From Adenanthera pavonina (lineage: Eukaryota > Streptophyta > Magnoliopsida > Fabales > Fabaceae): a stretch of DNA of 64,000 bases. The notes below the pieces were generated by a model. The model ran no database searches. It was not told the origin of the DNA and saw only the letters and a program-made list of their open reading frames with translations. The position numbers and the translations under genes are program-made. The DNA is taken from contig JAIVEN010000019.1 in assembly GCA_026686845.1 (NCBI GenBank), positions 33,918,501 to 33,982,500 of the forward strand, read 5' to 3'. Below, piece after piece: positions 38,050-50,200 of this stretch; the first letter of the stretch is position 1; each line of letters begins with the position of its first letter.

Positions 38050-38620
38050 ATATATGATGATCCATTGGGGATATATGATGATCCATTGGGAAACATATTT
38101 TATCATATATAACTTTTGAATTAAAAAAAAACACTAATTTTCCTGCTGTGGCAGGAAACGCCGCCATCCAAGTTTTTGGTAGTCAAAGTTACGAAGTTAA
38201 TTTTTAATTGGCTTGTGCATTTTTCAAGTGATTTGGTGAGGATTTTCAACCTTTTAATTTTTCCAGTAATCAAATATTTGTTAGTCAAATTAAAAAGTTC
38301 ATTTTTAATTGGGTTATATGTATTTTTCAAGTGATTTGGTAAGAATTTTCAACTTTTTAATCTTTCCAGCAGTCAAATATTTTGTTCAGAACAAAAAAAA
38401 ATAGTTCGAGTCTTTAAAAATTCTATCTCTAAATGGGTTATGGGGGTTTTCTAAATGGCTTGAGAAAAATTTCAAACCTTTTCTTTAATTTTTCAGTAGC
38501 TGAATATTCAGTTCATCAAAAGAAAATTAGTCTAAAGTAGTCCAAATTTTAAAGAGATTAATTTTTAGCTGGGTCATATAGATTTTCAAGTCTGGCTTGG
38601 GAAAAATTTCTAACATTTCC
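38050..38620. repeat. Tandem repeats: a 20-bp doublet and degenerate 102-bp units
   Basis: ATATATGATGATCCATTGGG occurs twice in tandem (about 38051-38091). From 38181 a unit starting AGTCAAA, with TTTTTAATTGG and TTTTTCAAGTGATTTGGT, repeats at 38283 with a 102-bp period. Two more diverged units run to about 38620. Non-coding. Confidence 0.7.
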
Positions 38621-38723
38621 TTGAAGTTTTGAACTTTTTAAGGACTTGGATTAATTTTTTTTCATTAAAAATTTTAAGGAAATGTATGAAATTATTTTCA
38701 AGCCACATGTTAAATCCACATGA

Positions 38724-39313
38724 CTCAGGCCGTTTGGTTTTTAGTTCATTGAAAATGAGTTTTGGTAGAATTGGTTTTGTAACGTAGTTATGATAAAAAT
38801 TGGCTTTGGACAAACGTATTTATGTTTGGATGATTTATTTAAAAATTGGTTTTGACAAAACTTATAATTTTTCTTTAAATTGAGCTTAAACTCTATCCCA
38901 TGATTAATTTAATTTACTTGGACTAAAATTTAATCTGCATTTATTTAATTGAGAACATAATATATCTAATATAATATTTTCTTATAGGTCATGATCTATA
39001 AAAATTAAAATTTTGAAAGGACATTTTAGTCGATAGATAGAATAAATTTTATGGAAATTTTAATTTTCTAATTTTTTTATTTTTTTCTCATTTTTATTAG
39101 TTTATTTTTATCTTACTTTAAAATATATATAGGTAAAAATAAAAAAGAGAACGGAAAAGCATCAACCTATATGCTTCTCCCCGAACTCCCGTTTACAGCG
39201 AAATTCATGGTGGCAATATCATCACTTTTTGACACCCAAACAGAAATATAAATGGAAAACTTGGTTTAAAGCTCGAAACGGGTTTTTAAAAGTGAAAACA
39301 AATAGGTCCTCAG
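38724..39313. mobile_element. hAT-like MITE candidate
   Basis: The left end CTCAGGCCGTTTGGTTTTTAG pairs loosely with the right end, which complements to CTGAGGACCTATTTGTTTTC. The inside is AT-rich and non-coding. A further AAACAGGCCCCTAA end at about 39441-39454 may belong to a second, overlapping element. Confidence 0.45.
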
Positions 39314-39528
39314 TATGATATACTGAAAACCAATTTAAAACACATTTTTTTATTCTATGGCATAGTTGATAAAAAAATACATCATCAAACATTTTATTAT
39401 GTTTTAAAAAATTGAAAGCTATTTTTAAAAATAAGAAATAAACAGGCCCCTAATTTTTGCTCCAGCTCAACATTCCATTTGAATTGATTTAAAAGTTGAG
39501 AAGTGAAATTGATAAAGATATTTTTTTT

Positions 39529-39954
39529 GAGAAATCACTGTCCAGGGCCAAGATTTTTAGTTTATTGAATTTCAAGACCAAGAAATTATGAAATTATAAA
39601 AAGAGACTTTGAATCCTTAAAGTAAATTAAATCAAAATCAATATTACCAAAATACTCTTAATGAAATTTGAAATATAAGTTACAAACTTAGAACAACGAA
39701 ATTACAAAATTGGAATAGAAAATTGTAAATCCCTGAAGCCACTTTGATGATTATAAGTTAAAATTTGATTTTTTTGTATTAAAATTGAAAACATAAGTTG
39801 CAAAATTAGAACAATTAAGTTACAAAATAGGAAGAGAGTATTTTAGTAATGTGAAATTTAATTACTTTAAAGATCTAAGATCTCTTTTTCTAATTTTACA
39901 ATCTCTTGATCCTAAAAGTTAAATTGAGGATCTTGACCCTATACAGTAATTCTC
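39529..39954. mobile_element. MITE with 26-bp terminal inverted repeats
   Basis: The left end GAGAAATCACTGTCCAGGG (continuing CCAAGAT) pairs with a right end whose complement is GAGAATTACTGTATAGGG (continuing TCAAGAT), with one gap and a few mismatches. Both sides are flanked by TATTTTTTT, compatible with a 9-bp target duplication as made by Mutator-like transposases. About 426 bp, non-coding. Confidence 0.6.
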
Positions 39955-41262
39955 CCTATTTTTTTTTTTGGGTAAAATGACGCAGATAATTTTAAAATCA
40001 TCAAATAACTAATTAGCCCCTGAAAAAAGTTGGCTATTTGACGGGCAAATTCAAAATGATATGGTTTTCAGCTTAACTTTATAACATTTCACACATTTTT
40101 TTATACATTGTAGAATGTTTAAGAAATGAATTATGTTATATTTTAGATCAATTGATACTGATTTAAAGAATTTTTTGAAATGAATAAGAAATAAAAATAA
40201 AATTCAGTTATTATATTTTCACTCTTTTTATATTTTAACTTTATATGTTTTTGTGTATTATGAAGTTTGAAAAATGAGTTCTTATTTATGTGTAAATAAT
40301 ATAGCTTGTTATAAATTTTATATTTTATAGTGATATGCTATGATATTGATGCTGGCATTAATATTAATATGTCAAATATATAGCAAATTACTCTATTCAC
40401 AAACTATTATTAGTGTGGTTCATTTTTTCAAACTATGTATGGTGTACCAAAAAATGTGTATAAATCTAATCCAATCTAAATCTAGATGCAATACAAGCTA
40501 TAACAAACCACACTAAACCTGCATAGGAGAAAAGAAGGGAATAGAAAAATAGGGAAGAAAGCTAGAGAGAAAAGTGAGAAGGAGAGAAAATTGAAGAGAA
40601 AATAATGCATGAAACCCATATATTTTCCTCTTCAATTTTTCTCTCCAAAATGAAAAAATTTTGAAGGGAAAATTTTCCTCCCAAAATTACCCCACTAATT
40701 TTTTTCACTTTCCCACTTTCTTTTTCAATTTTAGCATTCTTTTAAAAATTTTAAAATCAACGTAAAAAAATTAAGATTGGATAAAATAATTTTTAATTAA
40801 GAATAAAATTAAAATTATATTTTAATTTAATTTTTTAATATAATATGAAAATTACATAAATAATATGGAAAGAACAAGTTTTTTATTATATGGAAATATT
40901 TTTTTAAATAATAAAGATATTATTATCAATTTAAAATTAATTTTTTTTTCTGTTCATCCAAGCATACAGAGAAAAATCATTCTCCACTTTTCTCTTTTCT
41001 TTATTTTCTTTTCTGTAATTTTCTCTCCTTAGCTAAATGAAAGGTAAAAGTTATAACCGTAATTCATTTTTCAAAATTCAGATGACAAATAAAAAATTTT
41101 TAAAATTAAAATTCACGGATAACGGGGCTAGATTTTCAAGAATGCCCGGTGAAACCACTGATAGAATTTAGTAAGGGTCTACATGCCTTACCGGTGCCTG
41201 AAAATTCTGGGACAATTAGGAAATGAATACAGACAACCAAATTTCGGAATGAGAATAACAAA
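39955..41262. other. AT-rich spacer downstream of the lyase gene
   Basis: AT-rich, with purine-rich (about 40535-40610) and pyrimidine-rich (about 40975-41030) stretches and no supported gene. The last 150 bases, next to the stop codon at 41263, are the presumed 3' untranslated region of the minus-strand lyase gene. Confidence 0.5.
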
Positions 41263-44200
41263 CTAGCAGGTTCCGTCCATGAAATCTACCAGCAATTCCT
41301 GGACCATCCCTCTATCAGGCATCTTGCCTGCGGCACCATATATAGGGGCTAACCCTCCACTTACTGGACCTGGATTTTCTTTCACCTAAATTTGGCCAAA
41401 AACTAAATTAATAGGCAAACGGAAAAAGATAAATCAGATTAAGAAAGTATAAACATTTTGACCCTACTACGTTCAACAAAATAATGATTGAATTAAATGC
41501 TCCGCTACTAATTTAAATTATGAATTCAATCATCATCATCATCATTATATATTAAGTTTTATTTGATATACAAAATGAAATAGAATATAATAGAAAAAGT
41601 GATTTTGAAGATAAAAAATAACATTATAAAAATTGAGTAATAATTAATAAGAATATAGCAGATATTATATGTTTTATTTCGTGGGCAAAACCAAAAAAAA
41701 AAAAAAATCAGAGCCTAAGCATTTGAGACCACTCAAGTTTAATGAGTGAGAGTATTTTGGTCCGAATATTATTGTTTGTAGTAGCACGGTCAAAATCACA
41801 TAAAATGATACACCGACTATCCTCCCATCAACATAGGAAATGCATCCCAACATACATGACCCCATGAAATAATATTTGATCAAACTTAAAATTCCACATC
41901 AAGTAAAAAACTTACAGTTATCACAGATTCCTTTAAATCCCTGACGAAGTCTTCAACAACCGCCACATGCTGCAGGGTCACACAGATATGAATGCTGATT
42001 CAAGCACAAAGAAGAAAGCAGTTTTAGTTTCTTTGAAGTGAGAGCCAAAATCCCACAAGTGTACTTTACTAGCCGAATTTCCAAAATATATATAAGGGAT
42101 TATAGCAGTGTTGCATGGATCAAACCCGACCTGTTTGGTCTCTGCAATGCATTTAAATGCCACCCTCTGGATGACATGACATCATTGACTTCAAATATGT
42201 CCAGAACATCAGATCCAAAAGCCACAATTGTCATGTCCGGTCTTCCAACGATGAATAATTCAGGAATATTTCCTATGCTGCACACACATTATACACTGCG
42301 ATCAAAAGTTATAAAAGCCACAAAACAACCAGAGAAACAGACAGACAGACGGTATGTATACCCTTCCTGTATTCTCTTCGAAACATCCATAATTGCTTTT
42401 GTATTCTCCAGGTAACCTATGGAATGAAATGGCCCAATAATTGAATATCAATCATGCATTAGATGTCACATGTAGCAAAAAGAGATGAAAATCGTCTCAA
42501 GGCTACAGAGAGATTGTGGACTGTCACCTTCTTGCCCTAAAGACATCATTGCTGCCCAAGCCCCTGCAATAAGACCTCCAGGTCTGCTTCCGGCCATGGT
42601 TGGAGAAACATACAACCCACCAGACCACTCAGTAACTGCAAAATCAATACAAATCAAGCAAAAAGATAACTGCAACATTTATGCATGATAAAGCAGAGGC
42701 CACAAAGGTACATAGGCAACCGCCAACATGGGAAGCAAATTTGAAATCCCAATCACAAATAAGATTTTGCATATAATATTAGCGGCTCTATTTAGATTGG
42801 GGATCTAGAGCTGAAAAATATAGTTTCCCTCCACAAAGTGCAATCTATTTTTGCCACTAATCACTGTTAAAAGCCCCTTTATTGATTGACTCTATTGTAA
42901 ATATTTCAACTTCCCCAAACACTATTGTACTTACCCCTTAGCCTTAAGGATACAAATGGTTTTTCCCTTTAGTCTTTAGCCTACAAATAGAGGCCCTCAA
43001 CTCTTGCAAACACATTAGAACATTGCTTTCAAAGAGAAGAACATATTCTCTACTTTCTATAATCATTTAACAAGGTATCAGAGCCTGAGAGCTCAATCTA
43101 AATTTCCTCCAGCCTTCATTGCCTTCATTTTAAGAAATTTAGTAGCCTTCATTGTTACTGATATCACCTTATGAATTTGGATCCTGTCAATTTTTATTTC
43201 TCTTAATTTGTCTCAATTTCAATTTTTGGCTGTTAAATTCACATTTAATGGATCAAATTGATTACTAAAAATATGCAATTCAAAAGTCATAGCTTTGTTT
43301 AATGAATATGTAATCTATTTGGACCACTACATATTGATCTAATGGCTAAAAATTAGAATTGAGATAAATTGAGAGAAATAAAAATTGACAGGAACCAAAT
43401 TGATCATGGTCAAGCCTCCATAGCTCTTCCAATAGGCCTCTGGTGCTTATGGGCCTTGCCTTTTTTGTCCATAGCCACTACCATCACCAAAAATCTACGT
43501 TCTTAAGTTCCTTTTGACCCAAATATCTCAGGAACCACCAAAGCTTGACAATGAGCATTTCCCCATTCACTGGACCATTGGCAGCAGCTTCACATTCTCT
43601 CACACACCACTACAGCAGACCTGGAACACGTCCCACATGCCAGCGCATGGAACCATATTTAGTACCTATCCACGCTCCAACAATGGTGGTCTTGTTAAAT
43701 GAGGCTACCTAGTGCTCTGTTCAGCACCTTTGTCTACTCTTACAACCTTCTTTCAGCCTTGGGGTTCTCTTTAACCATTGCCTACAACTCATTCAACCTT
43801 GTGGCCCTTTTCTTTTTCAATAATGTATGGCATTTTTTCAGAACTTGTTCTCTGTTTCTCCCTTTTTACCAATACTGGTTAGATTTTTTCCTTCTATTTG
43901 GCTGCCTCCCGCCTATTACTACCTTGCTGTTGGACTCCTGATTTTTCACCCTATTAACCATGTTAGATACCACAACATCTAGTATTACATATGATATTGG
44001 CAATCATCATTCTTCCCAAACAAATGACTTTCCATATATTCAAGCAACATACAAATTGTTAGGAATATTTCTGGATATTCTGCATCTGTAAATATATGAT
44101 AGGCATTAGTGTAAAAGTATTATGGGTTTAAAGATTGGACCAGGCCCAGTATTGTGCTGTGTTCAGGTTCACGACTCAGTTGTGTATATATAGTCCAATG

Positions 44201-47200
44201 AAATGCTAATGAAGATTGAGATGGATTAATCATTGGTGGTAATCACGAGGCTCGGGCTAAGTAGTAATCATGAGATCTCATTCTTGATCAAGATTTCCGT
44301 TCTTGTAAATCAAGTGTGATCGAGATGTTGAGTGGTCCTTCGTCTTAGGATAGCTTGGTGAATCACACCAGTGGAGATAATGCAACACAACAGCCGTGAC
44401 TATGAGTGCCTCGCTGAGTCTACCAAAGTCCTCTCCAATAAAAAGGTGATCGTGAAGGTAGATGAGAACGATTAACTTGTGTCGAAGCGGCAGATTTATC
44501 TTTCAGTTTAACAGCATTGACATCATGTCCTTCTTGAAGAAACAACAGTCAAACCTTTGGCCATCATCCGTGAAGCTCAAGGAAGACCTGTAGAAAATTC
44601 AAAGTTTGTTTTGTATGAGCAAATTGATGCTGTGTTTGCGTTGTGGGTTCTTTTGTCGATCAGTCCATCATTGCTACCAAATCTGGTTGGCTATGACTCC
44701 TCCCTTGAAACTTGTCCGAATGCTTGCCACCAAGTCATCTTTGGAAGATTGTGCATCATAGGAATTTGTTGAGTAATCAGCGCAAAGGTGATTTATCAAT
44801 GTGTTAGTATCTAGCAAACATATATGTGACCACTTAGCTACTCTCGTACAATGAATTGATAAACAAACTCAAATCTCACACATTATCCATGACCTCTAAG
44901 TATGAAGCCATCATAGTCGTTATAAACATTAGATAGTCGGCATTTGATCTTCAAAAGGTGTTAGTGATGCTAGTGGATTCTAAGGCTCACCAAAAGATGT
45001 TTCTCACCTCCAATGTGAATCATGTCAATTCTGCCACTTCAATAGAGTTCTCCAATGAGACATCTTATAGATCATAATCCTACAGGACGAGGTATGAGTT
45101 TAGTTTTTAGAGCAAGAGGTGAAGGATATTTGCCTTATTCAAGTTGTGCTCAAATGCTAAATCCACCATTGTCTTGGTTATACAACTCAGCGCTATCACT
45201 AGAGGACGAGGTATGAGTTTAGTTTTTAGAGCAAGAGGTGAAAGACATTTCTCTCAAGTGTGTGTTGAATTCCTTCCACCATCATGCCGATTTGTTGAGC
45301 TTCACCTAAAGCTCCAGCTCTCTTTCAAGAATCTCTCTTACAAGAGCCTCTCTTGCAAAGGATTTAACCTAGCTCTAATACCAATTGATGCATGGCAAGC
45401 CATTGAAAACCCAAAATCACAATAGTAGTTCATTCACACTCACATAAGCCTTACATTCACCTATTTATACTAAGAAGTATAACATAAATACCCAAACTAC
45501 CCCTAAATTACTAGTTAATTTTACCCCCAATAACCATATAACAGATGCTTTCACTACTTTTAAATCCTTTAAATCAAGTTGAACTTCACTTTAATAGATA
45601 ATCTGTGAGCCTGCAAATTGATTCCAAAGGAGAATTTAGGGCATTAAAAAATTTCTTAGATGCAAATGGCACTCAACATCAGCTATCATGTCCTCACATA
45701 TCTGAAGAAAATAGGATTGTTGAACATCATCATTGCCAAATTATTGAAATTGGACTTACCCTTCTAGCTCAGGCATTGTTGTCTCTATTATTGGCCTGAA
45801 GCTTTCAGTTATGAATAGGTTGCCAACAAAGGTGCTTAAAGGTGTCTCTCCCTATGAAAAACTATTTCTTTTGTTGTATAGACTTTGTGCTTAGGCTTGT
45901 CCACATCACCAAAATAGCTTATGCTACTTGGTTAGGATTGCCACAAGCTTAAATGTCCTTTGTTTTCCTTATCACTTTTAGGTGTAGGACTTTCTTTCAA
46001 TGATTATTTCCAATACTCCCCCTCAAATGTAACTGGACTTGACTCACTCTTCTTTGAGTCTGAATATCATTTGGGCCCAATTCTATTTGCATAGGCTTGT
46101 GTTTTTTAAGTCTCAGAAGCCTCATGTGGGGCTCAGGTACTTAAACCTTAGAGGCCTTAGGTCCAACTTTTCTTTTTCCAGTCCTAGATCTTGCAAAAGT
46201 TAAGCCTTTATTTATTTATTTATTTCTTTTTCTTAGTCTGATACCATGTTCTGTTGTGTGAGCTTTGTGCTTGGATTTGTTCATATCATATCACCAAAAT
46301 AGCTTAAGCTAGTTGGTTATAAATGCTACAAGCTTATATGCCCTTTGTTTTCTTTATCACTTTCAGGTATTGGACTTTCTTTCAATAATTATCTCCAATA
46401 TTGACGTTAAGCACTAAAATAGCATATCAAACTAAAAAGCATGAACAAATTAAATTATTTATACTATCATACATTGTAAACCAAAAATGCAATACAATTA
46501 TAAACATTGTAGACTTACCAGCAACAAATTGATGCTGTCGAGTCCAGAGGCCCATAAAGCAGTATATCAGTGATCAGCTTCACACAAGTAGTCATCCAAT
46601 TTGCCATGATGACATATTGCAGAGAAGTTAATTCAAATAGAAAAAAATAAGGGGCAGGGGAAAGGAATGGTGCACAAAAGGGATGTGGATCATAATAGCA
46701 ATATTTGTTACTATCTTCCACCTAGACATTATTTTCAATTTAATTACTTTCTTTTGCAAGGCAGCTTGGGGTTATCCATTAAGGTTTTCCTATCAAAATA
46801 ATTCCACATAGTCACCAGGGTCATAATTTTGTTTCAGATAAAAGCTAATCAGAATACCTAGCTATGCCAAGAAAAATGGGGAAGTCAAGATTCAGCCCAT
46901 CTAAGAATAGATTACTCTAGCTAAATAAGCAGGTGACACTATGACGTACTCAGAAACAAAATCTGAGGATTTGCCCTATTCCTCTCTCTCTACCATCTCC
47001 CATCTATACCATTTTATCTTGCAAAAGAAGAAAAACCTTGATGCTTTTCCAGCATCTCTTCATGATTTCTCTTTCAAAAGAGATGAATAACTCTCAGACT
47101 ACTCCAATTGCATGTTGGCTCCAGTAATTCATCTTGCTATTCCAAAAGGGATTGCCTAGAGAAAGCACAACTCATTCTGGGGTTTTCTAAGTGGAATATA

Positions 47201-50200
47201 CAGCTTTGCACTGACTCTCTGACAAGAACAAAAATCTCTCAAATTATGAACAAAACAACATCAGTAACATCAATTTATTATTCTTAATAATAAATTTAGG
47301 TTGTTCTACAGCTTTATGTGAAAACAGTCTAAGTTAAAAAAAAATTGCCTTCAAGAAAAGTAGTACTAGCAGTACACACACATTTTGAGCAGCATGCTTC
47401 ACAATACTCCATCTCTGAATTGCCTTTATATTCTTCAGTAAACCAATTAGTTACCTTTCTGATGTCATGGTTCCTGTATAGCACTATACTTGTTCCTTTA
47501 GGAGCTAAACCATATTTATGCACGTCCACTGATATTGAAGAAACTCCTTTTACAGAAAAGTCAAAAGGTGGAATGGAGTACCTAGAAAAAAAAAATAGCT
47601 ATATAAGGCAATAAAAGCAAAAACTCATGAATAAAAATGCCTCTTTTTAAGGGGGCAAATCACATGTAATGGCTATTCATGCATACATGTCAGAGAGTAA
47701 TAGTTGGTTTGCATCAAAGTGCGGCTAGCATCTCACACCACATTAAGATTTTAAAATAACTCTTAAAACAACTAAATTATTAGTCTACTAGCTGGCTGAA
47801 CCAACAAACAAAAGCCAAGAACTTCTTCGAAGGAGGAAAATATTAATTCGATCTTTTTTATGCAAATGCTTCATTAATGGCTAAGACTTAAGTTCAAATG
47901 TCAAAATTAGTATATATATATATATATAAAATAGCACCAAGTATAAATTTGGCCCATGTAAAAAGTAAAGTCAAAGGTATATATAACATGACGACAATAG
48001 CAATTTAGATGAATAATTAATGCACAAAAGTTATGCTGGATTATTAACCATACCCAAGCTTGTGAGCAAAAGGTAATACGAAGCCACCAAGACAGAGGTC
48101 AACATGAAAACAAATTCCAAAGCTTGATGCCAGATCACCAAGTTCCTATAGGAGAAATTGGCATATTTACTGTCTTATATATTCGATCAAGCAATTTGAA
48201 ATTCTATACTTTTTTCCCGGCATTAAACGAAAAACAGAGAAACTTACTTCGATGGGGTCAATTATTCCATGAGGAAACCCTGGGGCAGAACCAACAATCT
48301 GAAATATCATGCAAAAGTCAGTTTAACACTTAAGCGCATGAATTTGAGTTGTCAGGAGCTTAACACAACCCATGCGACTTTGAATAAAATTTTAGAACAA
48401 TATATAATCTAAAAAGTATAAAAAAGCCACACTACTCAAAAGCTACGGATGGTGTAGTTAATATCGAGTTCTATGCAAAGCGTCCACTCTAGTTCAAATA
48501 AAAAAGCCATAACTCCAACGCATACACATGAAATGAACAAAAAGTGACTGTGTTTTATCAAGTAATTTAATACCAAGATGGTATTTTTGTTAATATGGCG
48601 TTGAATTGCTTTCAGATCTGCTTGAAATCTTTTGTTAACAGGGACGCGCCAGAGTTTGATGTTAAAATATTGTGCAGCCTTGTCATATGCTGAGTGTGCA
48701 GACTCAGGTATTATCCTACGAACAGAAAGAAACTTTTTGTGAGTAGATAATTTAAATAATTGACAAACTGCCAAATATGTTATAGTGGCTCACAGGTGAC
48801 ATACATTTCAGGTCTTGTAATTCCTTTTTTAGACTTCATATAGTCACGAGATGATTTGACAGCCAATAATATACTTTCAGTCCCTCCCGATGTCATATTG
48901 CCACATATTTGCCCCCCGGAACTCTTTTCTTTACTTCCGAAAAGAGCAGCTGTCATTGCAACCACTTCTGACTCAAAGCGTGCAACACTTTGAAATACAT
49001 CCAAATGCAATGGGTTGGTATGTGCAAACCTGAAAGTCCATCAAAATCAAATTTTCATTGAACATAAAGGATCTATAGCAACATCAGAACATGGAATGAC
49101 TCTAAACATTATCCCAATTGCGAGTAAAACTTCCTCCACTGTCAATTATGTAAATGTTTCAACACCATAAATGAAATTTTTGACAAAAACTATTTTTGAA
49201 ACAATCCCATGCGACTCAAAAAGGTATAGAATTAGTCCAGAATCTGATTTTAATAACAAAGTTATGGTCAGAGTAATAAGTCTATTTTTGGTACAATGGA
49301 AAGGTTTTAAAAGGAACGGGAATAGAAGAAGGAAATGTAATGAATTCTACTTGGGATGAAATTTTTGGGCTTAAAAACTTATTTAGTATTTAAAAAAACT
49401 AAAAAGACATTAGGATTTTCAGGGAAAAAGACACAAATGCCCCTCCTTTTATATTTACGACCCAAAAAACTCACTCTTGCTCACTGGCCTCTCACAATGG
49501 CAGCAGAAACTGTGCTGCCTTCATCTTCTTCTTCTACTTCAAAGATGGTGACCAAAAAACCCAATGGTGGAATACCCAATCAAAGCCTCCTTCGGAAGTG
49601 CAAAATCCATAGAGGCTCTGCAAATCAAGTGCCAATGACCAAAACTCAATGTTGTTCCTCGCAAGGCATCAATTATGACTGTGGCAACCGTAGACAAGGA
49701 ATAGATCCACAATGAAGGTAAGGTTCAGCTGAGAAGACAGCATCCTTAGCTATTGGATTCAAAGGGTATGGATGATGGATTCATGATCAACAGGATGGGA
49801 GAAAGCAGGCAATGGGAAGGTGGGCACAAATATGAAGAACAACGATGAAAATGCATATAGAAAATGGAGATGAGGGCAGCAACAGCAATAGTAGAGCTCA
49901 ATGATCTGCTCTCCGGCAATGGGAATGGCAGCATTCAGCATCCACACTACTTCCCCAATCAGCATTTGCGAGTGCTTGAAGGGTGAAGACAGCAGCTGGA
50001 TGAATAAGTAAACCATGGTTTATAGTACCGCTAAGATATCTGAGAACCCTTTTGATAGCCCTCCATTGAGTCCATAATGGGTTTCGCATAAACTGACTAA
50101 TTCTATTTACAGTATAGACAATATCAAGTCTTGTATAAACACACATATTGCAAAGATCCCACAATGCTGCGAAATTGCTTTGCATCACAAAAAGTTCCAC

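Noticed and set aside
46535..47454. Lyase exon 9 running on past 47455 as a longer reading frame
   Set aside because: The frame continues into residues unlike the family (VTNWFTEEYKG); splicing at GTAACT and using the microexon restores the conserved sequence.
49498..49715. Open frame starting MAAETVLPSSSSSTS on the plus strand in lyase intron 4
   Set aside because: No recognised family and no visible further exons; it lies antisense to the host gene beside retroelement debris.
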